The notes: generated by a model from the sequence alone, not told the origin. Numbered from the stretch's first letter, positions 1 through 13,340 are shown. The stretch: DNA of 64,000 nt from Adiantum capillus-veneris (GCA_014529385.2 CM043951.1:107163384-107227383); one strand, 5' to 3'. Made by a program: numbers and translations.

Positions 1-517
1 CAGGAAGTGCTGGAAAACTGCTGACTTTTTAGCCATCCAATTTCATCTGGATGGCTTTGAGATCTTGCTAGTCTAAAGGGTGATGAAAGAGCTTGAGAAG
101 GTGGTGATGCCAATTTGTGAATCCAACTTTGAATGGGAAGCTTGGAGATGGCCCAGGAGTAGCCTCTTTTGGAAACCACACTCTAAAGGCATTTACCATG
201 CATTAATGCACGAGGCTAATTGGTGTAGCCCCCTCAACAAATTATGGAAGAGGCACTGGACGGGAAAACGATGGGAGGGAGTCATGGAGAACATCTGCAA
301 GCCAAGATGGCCTCAATATATGAAGATATTCCTGTGGAAAGTGATGTGGGGTGCTCTGTCGGGACGGGCGTAAAGATACAAGAAAGAGGCATCGAGGTCC
401 GATCGTTGCTCGGAGTGCAGAATAGCCAGTGAAGACCTAGCCCACCTTTTCATGGGATGCCAGGCAATCAGGGGCATGGCTGGGAAAATATGCAAGTGGA
501 TTCAAAGGACTTCCCAT

Positions 518-583
<66 letters not shown>

Positions 584-845
584 CCCTTGGTAACCCGGTA
601 GCCCTTTAAAAGTGACCCTGGAGCGTAGCACCAACTGAAACCTATCTTGCTTCAACCAATAGAGGGTCATGAAAAGCATGTCTATTGGCAAGTCATGGTT
701 TTGATAGCATGGCGCAACAAAATCAAATTGGTATAAATCTGGTACATTGTTGTTGGTTGATTAGCAAGGAGATATGGGCAGTTTAAATTTATTAGAAGTC
801 GTGTGAAGGATGAGTTGCTCGCAATCGTTTGACTAAATATACTCC
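1..845 (+). pseudogene. LINE fragment: RVT zinc-binding C-terminal part (copy A)
   Basis: Remnant of the 3' part of a LINE ORF2. One frame runs from 80 to 520 with a single TAA at 371-373. It shows the aromatic/basic stretch typical of the plant zf-RVT region (IFLWKVMWGALSGRA) and then CSEC...HLFMGC at about 407-460, which matches the Cys/His cluster of that domain. Degraded coding-like text resumes at about 690-835 (IAWRNKIKLV, ELLAIV) with stops. A (GT)n(GA)n tract interrupts the coding region at 521-581. The endonuclease and RT catalytic core are not in the window; the left end lies beyond base 1. It is clearly paralogous to 11312-11785 (VVMPICES versus LVMPICDS; SPLNKLWKRHW versus SPLNKLWKKQW). 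Non-functional. The assignment to a LINE is firm to about 520 and weaker beyond. Confidence 0.75.
521..581 (+). repeat. (GT)15(GA)15 compound microsatellite
   Basis: A GT run at 521-550 passes directly into a GA run at 551-581, inside the LINE fragment. Confidence 0.97.
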
Positions 846-855
846 ATGTGCTCAT

Positions 856-858
<3 letters not shown>

Positions 859-902
<44 letters not shown>
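859..902 (+). repeat. (GA)22 microsatellite
   Basis: Pure GA run lying just after the degraded 3' end of LINE copy A. Confidence 0.97.
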
Positions 903-905
<3 letters not shown>

Positions 906-1003
906 ATCCAACAAGTACTCAACTCAAAAGAATTGAGAAAGACGAAAAAGGTGGAAAAAGAGATAGCAGAGATCTACTCGATGAATCTTGATCTCAAGAT
1001 CTA

Positions 1004-1007
<4 letters not shown>

Positions 1008-1034
<27 letters not shown>
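1008..1034 (+). repeat. (GA)n microsatellite
   Basis: Pure GA run of about 27 bases. Confidence 0.95.
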
Positions 1035-1146
1035 CATAGTTACGCATTGTTATCTTGGTAGAGTGATTCCAAGGACTATAGTTCCATTCTCCTCACATGT
1101 GGGTGAGCAAACACACACACACCCCGGTCCCCTACCTATATATGAC

Positions 1147-1148
<2 letters not shown>

Positions 1149-1235
<87 letters not shown>
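1149..1235 (+). repeat. (TG)n(AG)n compound microsatellite
   Basis: TG run of about 59 bases followed directly by an AG run of about 27 bases. Confidence 0.97.
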
Positions 1236-1238
<3 letters not shown>

Positions 1239-1394
1239 CCAATTGCTATGATTTTCTTGGCCGCAGCAACGCATGGGTCACATACTAGTCTATACTACTT
1301 ATAATGGGGGAAGGGATTTCGACCCCTCCCCCAGACACGTGGTGGAAGCAGATTAATCCGGCCAGTGTGCCCTGAGCTCTCGGCTACACAATGC

Positions 1395-1396
<2 letters not shown>

Positions 1397-1454
<58 letters not shown>
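1397..1454 (+). repeat. (GA)29 microsatellite
   Basis: Pure GA run. The intervals 1236-1396 and 1455-1595 hold no recognisable gene. Confidence 0.97.
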
Positions 1455-1456
<2 letters not shown>

Positions 1457-1594
1457 CTACTCGCTTGGCCCGCTACTCAAGGGGCGTGCCCTCCTCGAAC
1501 AACGGGGGTGCAAATGTCCTGCAACGAACGTCACTGGGCTGCCGCCCTCTTTACCACCTCGAGCTCGGTAGCTCTTTTTGTATACCCAACTCTG

Positions 1595-1595
<1 letters not shown>

Positions 1596-1652
<57 letters not shown>
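1596..1652 (+). repeat. (CT)n microsatellite
   Basis: Pure CT run of 57 bases. The following 1653-2010 is unique-looking sequence in which I recognise nothing. Confidence 0.97.
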
Positions 1653-1655
<3 letters not shown>

Positions 1656-2011
1656 GATTCGAGTCAACCTGCCAAACTCCCCGTCGTTAACTAGCTTGCG
1701 TGCACACCTGCCACCGCCTAAACGGCCCATCTGTATTCTCAAACAACCTCAACCTTCTCTGCCTCAACTGTTTGCACCTTTGCCCCTTCAAAATATCATG
1801 TGGTATGCTCCCTCATGACTGAGTCTAAACAACGCAGCGCACATAGTTAGCAGCTCTTAACTCCAGCGGCTTCGTAGCATGGTAAAATGAAACGATTTTT
1901 TTTAGAGACCTTCTTTTCGTTTTGGTCTTTTGATTTCTTTTCCATGGGTCTCCTATTAATTCCACCGTGATTTCCACAATTTCATTTTAAGTTAAGTAAT
2001 CAATCTAGGAG

Positions 2012-4621
<2,610 letters not shown>

Positions 4622-4649
4622 ATTATCGTCCTCGGAGGTCAAATATGAC

Positions 4650-7600
4650 CTATGGGACCAAAGTTACATGTGATGTAGTATGTGTATGGCTGATGAGTGA
4701 CTCTCGATGCTCCAAAATTGTAGTGATGAGAGTCGCAATGGAGAGCCCACACTTTGGCTGGGAGAGGAAAGTGTGTAAGTCTAAGTTATGGCTGAAAATG
4801 TGAGAGAAGCAAGTTCGGATGTGATCAAAATCTGAGCACTCTAGTAGTGTGTAGTACTCAGACTCTCGAACTTGCAGTGAGCATAATGTGCACAATCGAT
4901 TTGACTCTTCTCCATTGCCCCAACGCCCTATCTCGCATCGAAGGAAATGGGAGCTAAACCGAATTGCTGCGATAGTGCGTATCGCGGACAAGGGAATAGG
5001 CTCAAGCATGTAAGTGTGAGTACGGTTTCCTCTCTCAGCGAAGAACATGGTTTTGTAGTTGGGGGCAATATAGGTGGTGTAATGTATGAAGCGTGACCCA
5101 CCGGATTTCTCCCAAGCCGTAATACATTGGCATTGTAGAAAAGCTTCATTCACTTGAGAGTCAATTGAAGCATCATGTAGCAAGTGTAATGCATCCCATC
5201 TCCCAAACCACTTCTTTATGTCTTGCATCCATCCCGTGCTCAAGATCTTGCTTTTATGCGTCTTTTGAACTTTTTTGCTTGCTTCCCATGCAATTGTAGG
5301 AAGTCGATGTGAGGGGTTTTGACGCATCTTTATCATGTACTCCACAACCCTTTCCATGCCCATAACCTCAATTGGAAGAGATCCCGACTCAAGAAGTAGG
5401 AGCATATATGGTGTTTGTGTCTTAACTTGGAGAAAGTTTGTAAGAAAACGCTTTTGGACATTCTCAAACTCTTTCCAAGTAGACTTTGAGATGCTCCCGC
5501 CCCACACTTCAACTCCATAAAGAAGAACCGGTGTCACCAATGCATCAAAAAGATACTTCTTGAGAACCCAACACTTGATGTTTCCCGCATCACACATGTT
5601 CTCAAATGCATAATATGCTCTCTTTCCCGCTTCCAAACGACGCATAGCACATTCATGCCACTTGTGATTGGATGGAACCTCAAGGCCAAGGTACTTAAAG
5701 CTCTCAACAACTTCAAGTGTCTCGTTGTTGTACACAATGCATGGCTTCTCCTTATGGTTGGTTTTCACAAGCATAACCTTTGTTTTGGATTCATTTACAA
5801 TCTGCCCACTATGCAAGCAAAAGTTCTCAAGGACAACCATAAGCTTTTGTGCATCTTCTAAAGTGTGTGCTAGAATCACTACATCATCCGCATACAACAA
5901 AAGCATGATTACCGCATTGCAAATAGTGACCTCTTCAATGCCTTCTTCTTGCATAAAGTCAAGTACCATTTGTTCCAATTGATCGATGCATAGACCAAAG
6001 AGAGTTGGTGACAATGGACATCCTTGTTTAACTCCAATAGTGCTTACAAAAATTTCTGAAATTTCTCTTCCCATGCGCAATTGACAAATCACCTTCTCAT
6101 AGATTCGAGAAACCGCAAGCATAAACTCACTTGGCACTTGGAGTTCTTCCATTCTTCTTCACAAATTGTTACGTGGAATCATATCAAAGGCTTTCTTAAA
6201 GTCCACAAAACAACAATACAATCGCTTGCCTTTCAACCGACTTTCCTCCATGAGAACACGAAGAGTGACAAGATGATCAATGGTGCTATGGCATCGACGA
6301 AAACCCGCTTGTCCCTTTGCACGCTTGTCATTCTCTTCAGCCCAATCACTCAATTTCATCTCCATTATGCACCCAAACAACTTTGCCATAAGAGACCCAA
6401 TCATTATAGTCCGGTAGTTGCTTACATTCTTTACATCCCCTCCTTTATGCAAAGGCTTAACCCAATTAGTACTCCAATCATAAGGCATACCATGTTGAAG
6501 TGCAAGGTTGAACATATCACACATCCACTCATGGGTAAAATCTCCCGTCCATTTGATCATCTCCGGCTTGATACCTTGAAGATCTCCTGCTTTGCGAGTG
6601 GCCAACTTTTCAAGCCCACCGCATACATCCTCAATAGTAAAAAAAGACGGCATACATGGGAGTGAGCCATAAAATGGCATTTTTTCAGTATTTGCTTGCT
6701 CATATAATTGCCTACAATGTGTGTACATATCCACTAGACTCAAGTTACCAAAATTCTCAACCCGCTTGCCTCTCAAGTTTCTCCAAAATCTTCCACATGC
6801 ATGTGCCTTTTCTTGGACTTAAAATTCTTGTTGCTTTACTTCCCATCTTGTTCTCTTCTTTTGAATCAATGCCTTGTATGTATGCAAATGACTTTGATAG
6901 TTGTCTTTGTCCATAGTTGCATCAAGCTTTATCAAGGACTTTCGAGCATCTTGACATTCTTTATCAAACCACCTTTTGCGTGATCTATCTTTGTTGATAC
7001 CATGGAGATGCTTTATGGCAAAGCATTCTTCTGCACAAGAACAAATAGCTTTCTTGAAAGCTTCCCATTTAGTTTCCAATGGTGCATCACATTGAAGCTT
7101 TGTCATCCATAATTTTTGCTCAACCATTTCAATGTACATTGGTGCCCGTTTGAAATCCATACATAGTGATAACTTCTCTTTCCTTTGGCTGAGATTATCA
7201 TGCTTAGTTGCTTCTCCACATGAAAGGTCAATACATAAGGTGCCATGGTCGGATTCCGGGGTCCATTGACCAAACATAAAACTCTTTATGCGATACATGA
7301 TGGCTTCAAAGAGTAGCATATAGTCAATCACACTATCCCCATTATGTCTCCTACATGTAAATCCATTGGTTCCACTCCACAAAGATACACCATTGGCAAT
7401 GAGCATATCCGTGCTATTACACATGTGTAAAAGTAACTTTCCATAGTGATCCGGCTCTTTCTCATCCATTGAAGTACGATCATACAAGTGAACTTCCTCC
7501 AACTCCCTTGAAATGTATGGCATATCAAATTGTTGAGTATCATGTTGCAATGTTTTTGTGCGAGCGTTCATATCCCCAAATACAATAACATCACCTTCAC

Positions 7601-8048
7601 CTTTGAAATAAGCAATGTCCTCTTCCAAATCAGAAAATGGTTGATCTCTATCCATGCAAGCATAAAAGGGAGAATCATCATGAGGAATGTAGCAACCGGC
7701 TACAAAAATGGGTGCTCTTTTTGGTGTCATAATTTTCAGCCATACATAACGTTTGTACTTGTCATCTTTCACAATTGATACAAAATCTTCCAATCCTTTC
7801 TTAACCATACATGCTAACGCTCCTTGTCCTCTTCGTTGCTTGAGATTCTTTGACCACATCAATGAATGTACATTGTAATCCTCCAAGCCGTTAATCCTTT
7901 GTGTATCATGCTCTCAAGTTTCAACAAGAAGTACAACATCGGCTTTGCTTGTTAGTTCATCAATGCCAACCCCCGCATTCCATGGGTATCCATTACAATT
8001 CCAAAAGCATATTTTCAATTGTAACTCGGTCTCATAGGTCACGCATCC
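4650..8048 (-). pseudogene. LINE ORF2: endonuclease - reverse transcriptase - Cys cluster, three nonsense codons
   Basis: ORF2 lies in one frame across 8048-4650, broken only by TGA at 7914-7916 (in ...LVET*EHD), TAA at 6819-6821 and TGA at 6159-6161 (in ...RNNL*RRMEEL). Domains in order: an AP-endonuclease-like domain starting WNCNG near 8003, with FGDMNA and a late SDHGT motif; the RT with KPLHKGGD, FVDFKKAFDMIP (6162-6209), GCPLSPTLFGL and the catalytic YADD at 5883-5894; and a C-terminal CTLC...LLEC cluster (about 4840-4895) with Tyr where His is usual. The TGA codons replace expected Trp. No in-frame ATG occurs between the ORF1 stop and WNCNG. In life it would nick target DNA and reverse-transcribe the element RNA in place. 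Confidence 0.92.
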
Positions 8049-8999
8049 CTATTTGCTTGAGAGACTTGCCTCCTCCTTGGGCACATTTTCTTCATGAGAG
8101 ATCTCCTTGTTTTTATTATTCTTTTCCTCATATGCCTTGCGACGCATATTTTGTTGCTTAATAGTGCGATCTTCACATACAAAACATTTTGTATCGCTCA
8201 AATAGATCCAACTATTATCAAGGATAATCTTTCGCTTGGTCTCATCCGGCATGGCGCATATAATTGGCCGTTCTCCAGAGCGAGGAGCTCCTTGCTTCCC
8301 CACTCTATGTGCTCCATAGACCATAACTCCGGACATGCCAAAGTGGGTTTTGAAGAAATCTTCAATAACAATGGCAAGAGAAGGAGGTGTCTCTAACTTC
8401 TCTTCGGGAATTCCACGAATAACAATGTTCTTGGAACGTCGCTCCCGTTCCTTCAACTCCTCCACATCCACATTCTCAACATTCTTTGTTTGAACCATAG
8501 CTTGCATGAGTGAAGAATTAGAAACCACATTGCTACCACATACATCAGCCCAAGACTTGTTTGTGCATACATTTTTCATGTCGCATACATCCCGGCTCAT
8601 AGTGACAAATTTCTCCTCTTTCAATACATGGTCATACTCTACTTTGCTCATCCGCTCCTTCAAAGCATTCAAGTCCACAAGAGAGCGTTTACATTCCTTG
8701 ACTTCCTCTTCAAGTTGCATCAAACGTGTTGTTTGCATCTCAAGTGTCCTCTTGAGATTCTCATCCTCAACCACAAGTACCCTTAGTGTGCCATTCTCCA
8801 TTGCAAGTGCTCGTAAGTCTTCGCCTTGTTTGTTTACGGTCTCTTGCAATGATACCAAGTACGCCATGATCATGGTTTCCGATGTCGTTGGTTGGGTGGT
8901 TGTGTTTCTATCTCCACACTTAGGAGATTTTGGATCATTTTCCACAATGATTGTGGACCTTGTTGAAGAAGAAGAACCCTTGCGAGTGACGGAAGACAT
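8049..8999 (-). CDS. LINE ORF1 protein (coiled coil plus L1 ORF1-type RRM)
   Basis: This 316-residue intact frame begins with the ATG at 8997-8999, 159 bp inside the element. Residues about 1-45 are Ser/Thr-rich and polar. About 50-150 is a heptad-like Leu/Glu/Lys region (LKRTLEMQTTRLMQLEEEVK) expected to form a coiled coil. About 185-290 carries the L1 ORF1p signature: RRSKNIVIRGIPEE, then HRVGKQG, RPIICAM and an IILDNSWIYL-like block. The tail is Lys/Glu-rich. In L1 elements this protein binds the element RNA as a trimeric chaperone. It ends with a TAG at 8049-8051 in the same frame as ORF2. Identification rests on motif order. Confidence 0.85.
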   Translation of the reverse strand: MSSVTRKGSSSSTRSTIIVENDPKSPKCGDRNTTTQPTTSETMIMAYLVSLQETVNKQGEDLRALAMENGTLRVLVVEDENLKRTLEMQTTRLMQLEEEVKECKRSLVDLNALKERMSKVEYDHVLKEEKFVTMSRDVCDMKNVCTNKSWADVCGSNVVSNSSLMQAMVQTKNVENVDVEELKERERRSKNIVIRGIPEEKLETPPSLAIVIEDFFKTHFGMSGVMVYGAHRVGKQGAPRSGERPIICAMPDETKRKIILDNSWIYLSDTKCFVCEDRTIKQQNMRRKAYEEKNNKNKEISHEENVPKEEASLSSK

Positions 9000-9156
9000 T
9001 GTATGTAAAATAGGAGATGAGAATCAATTTTGTTGAACCTGTTCACTTCGAAAATGCTGCTACAGAAACGCTTTCCATAACTCTGAAAATTTCTGTCTTT
9101 ACATCAATGCGTAGAGGACTTCGTGCTCTTCGATTGAGGCTATAGATCACCCAAAT

Positions 9157-9158
<2 letters not shown>

Positions 9159-9238
<80 letters not shown>
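9159..9238 (+). repeat. (GA)n microsatellite, 5' flank of the LINE
   Basis: GA run with one GG interruption. It is one half of the split target microsatellite; the other half is 4552-4617. Confidence 0.95.
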
Positions 9239-9239
<1 letters not shown>

Positions 9240-9339
9240 ATTGCTGTGAGCACCAAATCATTGGCTTTGCATCCACCACGTAGAGAGAAAGAGGATTTGC
9301 CTGTAGGGATGTGGAGGACAGGAGGGGGGGGGGGGAGGG

Positions 9340-9372
<33 letters not shown>

Positions 9373-9466
9373 CACTACTGTGAGAACCAAAGCTCAAAAT
9401 AAGGGCTGAGTCACACCCGATGCAAGCAAGGATAAGAATACCCAACCTCCCACCTTTGGTCGCTCG
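9239..9466 (+). repeat. Right half of the duplicated module interrupted by the LINE
   Basis: The sequence GCATTGCTGTGAGCACCAAA onward matches 3556-3715 (GCATTACTGTGAGCGCCAAA) through AAAGAGGATTTGC, GGAGGACAGGAGG and GGGCTGAGTCACACCCGATG. It includes a G-rich/GA tract at about 9324-9370. Confidence 0.9.
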
Positions 9467-9480
9467 ATGAGACAGCGAGT

Positions 9481-9520
<40 letters not shown>

Positions 9521-9544
9521 GTACCACAAAAGGAGAGACAGCGA

Positions 9545-9582
<38 letters not shown>

Positions 9583-9595
9583 CCACAAAAGGAGT
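9467..9595 (+). repeat. Tandem pair of (GA)n-centred units
   Basis: Two successive copies of GAGACAGCGAGTAAGAGA, then (GA)n, then GGTACCACAAAAGGA. The GA arms are at about 9482-9520 and 9550-9579. Confidence 0.93.
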
Positions 9596-9791
9596 GAAGG
9601 GTCCACGTGTCAACAAATGCGACCTCCACTGTTTTTTCAACGTTCACTATCTTTTTTTATTAGAGCGGCTATGTGTATTGTGCACTTTGCATTGCTCTCA
9701 ATTACCTCTCACAACCTCTCAGGCATTGCTATTCAAGAAAAGGCCCACTTCTGTTCATCTCCCCATCTGCAATGGATGAGAGCCTTCAAAG

Positions 9792-9887
<96 letters not shown>
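9792..9887 (+). repeat. C56 homopolymer followed by (TC)n
   Basis: An uninterrupted run of 56 C at 9792-9847, then CAA, then a (TC)n run at 9851-9887. It is a potential i-motif, and the complementary strand is a G56 run. Confidence 0.97.
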
Positions 9888-9888
<1 letters not shown>

Positions 9889-10723
9889 ACAAGGCATGAC
9901 GGCTACAAGTCGGCGAACAATGGTAGACCAAGTCCAGGTTGAAAGAGCCAACCAAGTTTAGGATGGGAAGCTAGGGCACATAGATATTATGCCCTACAAT
10001 ATTGTTGTCTTAGGCAGACAAGGTAGTGTTAACGGTATGGAGTTTGGCGGCGCCGACTGAGTCGAGTGTAGTGCTATTAAACCTACATATAGGCGCATGC
10101 AAGTGTGTATGCCCTTATCCACATAGCATCGTCGGAGGCGGTGCCGCCGCCGAAGGCAGCGCCGTTGTACTAGTTCATAATCAAATGTCATGTCCTACTT
10201 GGAAATGCTTTTGTGAATTCTATGTGCTGACAATCTTTAAGGATAAAATGAAGGGATGTCATTTAAGCACGTGGGGTGGAGGAACATCACCCAACATCGA
10301 CCCTATACATTTTGCATAATGCCATAGTATTTTAGGTGGTTCAGGATACTGTTGGTTTTTGTTTTTATATTGCTTGCAATTTGACAAAAGAATCCTTCAT
10401 TGTATCGAGAAGGTAAAGCTTACCATCGACTTTCAATGGAACGCCTTTATTCTTCCTTTACAAACCAAGACTTGCATGATTGTGACTTAAGAAATTCCAA
10501 AGATTTCGCTTCCAGTGGCTTTTAAAAATATTAAAAAATCGAAAGGTATTTTGGAAGTAAGTAGGTAAGGAATGTGGTAATTGGTTGAAGAGGAGATTTG
10601 GAGACTTGATAGTAGGCATCCAAATTTTGAGCTATTTTAAATGAGGGCATGTCTATTGCCCTCTAAAAATAGGTCTCTCTGTATTTGAAGTAGTTTGCTA
10701 GAGAAGACCATGTCTCACTTTAA
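9888..10723. other. No gene recognised
   Basis: The stretch has short open frames in several phases but none with a recognisable family or convincing codon pattern, and no repeat above background. Confidence 0.5.
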
Positions 10724-10970
10724 TGTGTTTTTCATGCATTTAGGCAAATTCTCCCACAAGAAGTTTTGGACATATTCTCACAATAATTCCCACATTATTA
10801 CTTACCTCGACATCATGAGCTTTTGTGAGGGAGGCACGGCATACCTAACTAGGTACAATTGGGGTAGGGGACCGCCGGTTTGGTGGTCCCTTGCCCCCAA
10901 TCGTACCTAGCTAGGTATGCAGTGCCTCTCGAGCAGAAGCTCATGATGTTATGCATTGTATGAAAAACAC
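10724..10970 (+). repeat. Long fold-back (hairpin of about 138 bp with an outer stem)
   Basis: The arm at 10811-10876 (CATCATGAGC...ACCGCC) is matched by the reverse complement of 10883-10948 (...GCTCATGATG) with roughly ten mismatches over about 65 bases; the loop is about 8 bases. An outer pair (GTGTTTTTCATGCAT at about 10725 and ATGCATTGTATGAAAAACAC at 10951-10970) extends the stem around a bulge of about 70 bases on the left arm. It could be a MITE or a young miRNA/siRNA precursor. No flanking target duplication was identified. Confidence 0.85.
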
Positions 10971-11213
10971 TGAAAAAGACTCCCTTTTCTTACATGAGAA
11001 AATTTCTCAATCTTATTGTGTCTATGAGTTGTGTGTGTGTACCTTTTTCTAAATAATCTTTTTTAGTTTAATGGTCTCTATACGTGCATGCACGTTTGTG
11101 TGTCCCAAACCCCTCTATGAAAACATGTGTGCATTTATAAAAAGTACTCATTGGTATTGCATGGTGGTCTCTCACAATTTACTCTTTGAGATCAAAATGG
11201 AAGATTCATAGAA

Positions 11214-11334
11214 TGCACCTATGAATAAAGAGGCCTTTATGCTTGCTTCTAAGTTTTTACTAATATTGGGTTGTCTTCACCTGTTAGAATTTATGTTGTC
11301 TTGATGCACCTATGAATAAAGAGGCCTTTATGCT
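11214..11334 (+). repeat. 30-bp direct repeat flanking the LINE fragment start
   Basis: A 30-base block beginning TGCACCTATGAATAAAGAGG occurs at 11214-11243 and again at 11305-11334. The second copy is part of LINE copy B. A further 17-base block (ATTGGGTTGTCTTCACC) near 11265 recurs near 11826 beyond the fragment. Confidence 0.9.
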
Positions 11335-11785
11335 CTGGAGGGAAGAAGCCGCATACTTCAAGAACTCCATCCTGCAATGGTCCCCCTGGCTCTCCAAAGT
11401 TGTAGATCCGCCGCAAACTCCCTATTGGATTGAGACAGCTAGGAAGCTGAATAATAAGGGTCTGCACCGACTTGAACACTTCTGGGACAGTGTCAACAAG
11501 AGTTGGAAAACCATTGACCTTATGGTTGCCCAGTACCAACGAAATAGCTTGGAGGTCTTGCTTGTCCACAAAGTGATGAAAGAGCTTGACAATCTAGTGA
11601 TGCCAATCTGTGATTCGAAGTTGGACTGGAATGCCTGGAAATGGCCCGAAAGCAGTCTCTTGTGGAAACCCCATACTAAAATCATTTATCAGACAATGAT
11701 GCAAATGAAGAATTGGTCTAGCCCCCTTAACAAGCTATGGAAAAAGCAATGGTCGGAGGAAAGGTGGGAGCATGTAATACTCAAA
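11312..11785 (+). pseudogene. LINE ORF2 fragment (copy B), region before the RVT zinc-binding domain
   Basis: One open frame reads NKEAFMLWREEAAYFKNSI, LQWSPWLSKVVD, then KELDNLVMPICDS, WKWPESSLLWKPHT and SPLNKLWKKQWSEERWE. The second half aligns residue for residue with 80-300 of LINE copy A and extends about 90 residues further towards the N-terminus. The fragment lacks RT catalytic motifs and is cut off at about 11785, where unrelated sequence (CRAAKIRTTYW) follows. It is a dead 3' fragment of the same LINE family as copy A. Confidence 0.82.
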
Positions 11786-13306
11786 TTCCACTTAATGTGT
11801 CGTGCTGCGAAAATTAGGACCACATATTGGGTTGTCTTCACCCCAACATTTGCTAGCCCACATATGATATCACACAAAAGAAGTCAATGTTTATTTATAG
11901 GTTCATCATGTGCTAGTTTTCTTTTGCCAAGCTTCAAGGATTACTATGTGATACTTCAAGGCCTTCATAAAGCTTCTAACGATCACACAACCAACGAAGA
12001 TGAAAAAGGTGATGTAGAAGCTAGCATATGATAAGCAAAAGGTATGCAAACGAGAGAAAGAGCTAGGCTCTAGAATATCATCAAATTGAGACTTTTTCTC
12101 CAAAAGGATCACATTTGCTTTCATTTGCATGCATATGAGGTTTTGGGGACGAAGGCCAAGCATTGGTGAGTTTTTTTTTTTAAGGTGTCGTCTCTTAGCA
12201 TTTAGCATGGGTACATGAAAAAATTATGTAGGTTGCTTTCATCGAACACAAAGTATGATCACCTAAGCTTGCTTCGTAAAGGTATTGAGATTGATAAGAA
12301 AAAATTGGACATGGACAAACACATGCAAGCATTCATGTGTTATCATTATGAAAATCTAAAAATGTTTATCGTGCTTATTTATTGCGTTTTGTAGAGAGAG
12401 AGAGTTCAAAATGGGTTGGGTAGCGAAGAGAGAGGAGGGCGCCAGAGAGGGGGGGTGGGTTGGGTGGGTGGGTGGGAGTATTTTTGTATTTCAAACATTA
12501 TCGCGGATATATCTATCGTTATTGTCGTGTATTGTCGCTAAAATTATTGCATCTATTATCAAATACTGATTAGGCGCTTAAGCATTCAAATTTTGGTGTA
12601 TCCCTCTGTTTTGCTTGTGAAGAAAATTAAAGAACATTCTATAATCATTTTTTTCCTCAAGTATTAAAACATGAAACAATAGCTATGTGCATAAACATGA
12701 AACTACGAGGAGCCTCTTTCATTCTAGAGTTATGCATGCGTCTCTATGTAAAGCAAGCACTGTCAGAGATGAGAAGCCTAACATGGGCGACATCTTCTAT
12801 CAAGGCATGGGGATGATAGAATGAAGTGTGTCCACGTTTTACCATAAGGTAGCAACTATGTTAGTTTCTTCAAACGCTTTTTGCAAAAGTCTTTCTCATT
12901 CTCTTATTTATCGTGGATATTCTTGTTTTTATTATTGCCTTTGTTAACGCTTCTACTACCGCACACACATTTCACCCGAGCGGCTACATCCATGCACTCT
13001 TCGCATATTCTAAAAGGCTTTATGTAGTGGCACCAAAGATCCTCTTGTCATGAGAAGGTGTTGAACAAGGAGCACAATAAAGAAGCTCTTCTTCAGAGCA
13101 CTCTCTCATTGCGCACAACACAAAATGCTAGCTCCACTTACACCCATAACACTTTATAATATCAATGCTTCTTAAGAAAATGCAAAGCATTTGTTATTTT
13201 ACATAAATAATTTCTCCAAAAAATACATAGATAATTTGTTATTCATTAAATTATTCACTCCAACTTTATTAACACAATTTAGCATTCTTCACAAAATTAG
13301 AGAGAG

Positions 13307-13311
<5 letters not shown>
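11786..13311. other. No gene recognised
   Basis: AT-rich sequence with a short GA/G-rich patch at about 12390-12480. A stretch at about 12490-12560 (ATTATCGCGGATATATC) resembles motifs seen near 26370 and 36860. No coding family is seen. Confidence 0.5.

Positions 13312-13340
<29 letters not shown>
13312..13340 (+). repeat. G29 homopolymer
   Basis: Uninterrupted run of 29 G preceded by AGAGAGAAAGA. Confidence 0.97.

Larger units (their letters stand above)
4618..9158 (-). mobile_element. Near full-length LINE (L1-like) inserted in a (GA)n tract
   Basis: A 4541-bp non-LTR retrotransposon on the minus strand: a 5' leader of about 159 bp (9000-9158), ORF1 (8049-8999), ORF2 (4650-8048) and a 3' tail of only 32 bp ending in an AATAAAA-like sequence at 4618. 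Both ends abut (GA)n on the plus strand (4552-4617 and 9159-9238), so the target duplication, if any, is hidden in the microsatellite. The outer flanks are contiguous in an unfilled paralogue at about 3470-3620, which defines the element's borders. No LTRs and no long poly(A) tail are present. Three in-frame nonsense codons in ORF2 make it presumably inactive, but no frameshift was found, so it is fairly young. Confidence 0.92.

Noticed and set aside
4650-8051. Stop codons in the LINE as targets of U-to-C RNA editing, as in fern or hornwort organelles
   Set aside because: Such editing is known for organelle transcripts, not nuclear transposons. TGA and TAA replacing Trp or Gln fit ordinary mutation.
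10026-10319. 97-codon plus-strand frame
   Set aside because: No domain or conserved pattern, and the composition is not coding-like.
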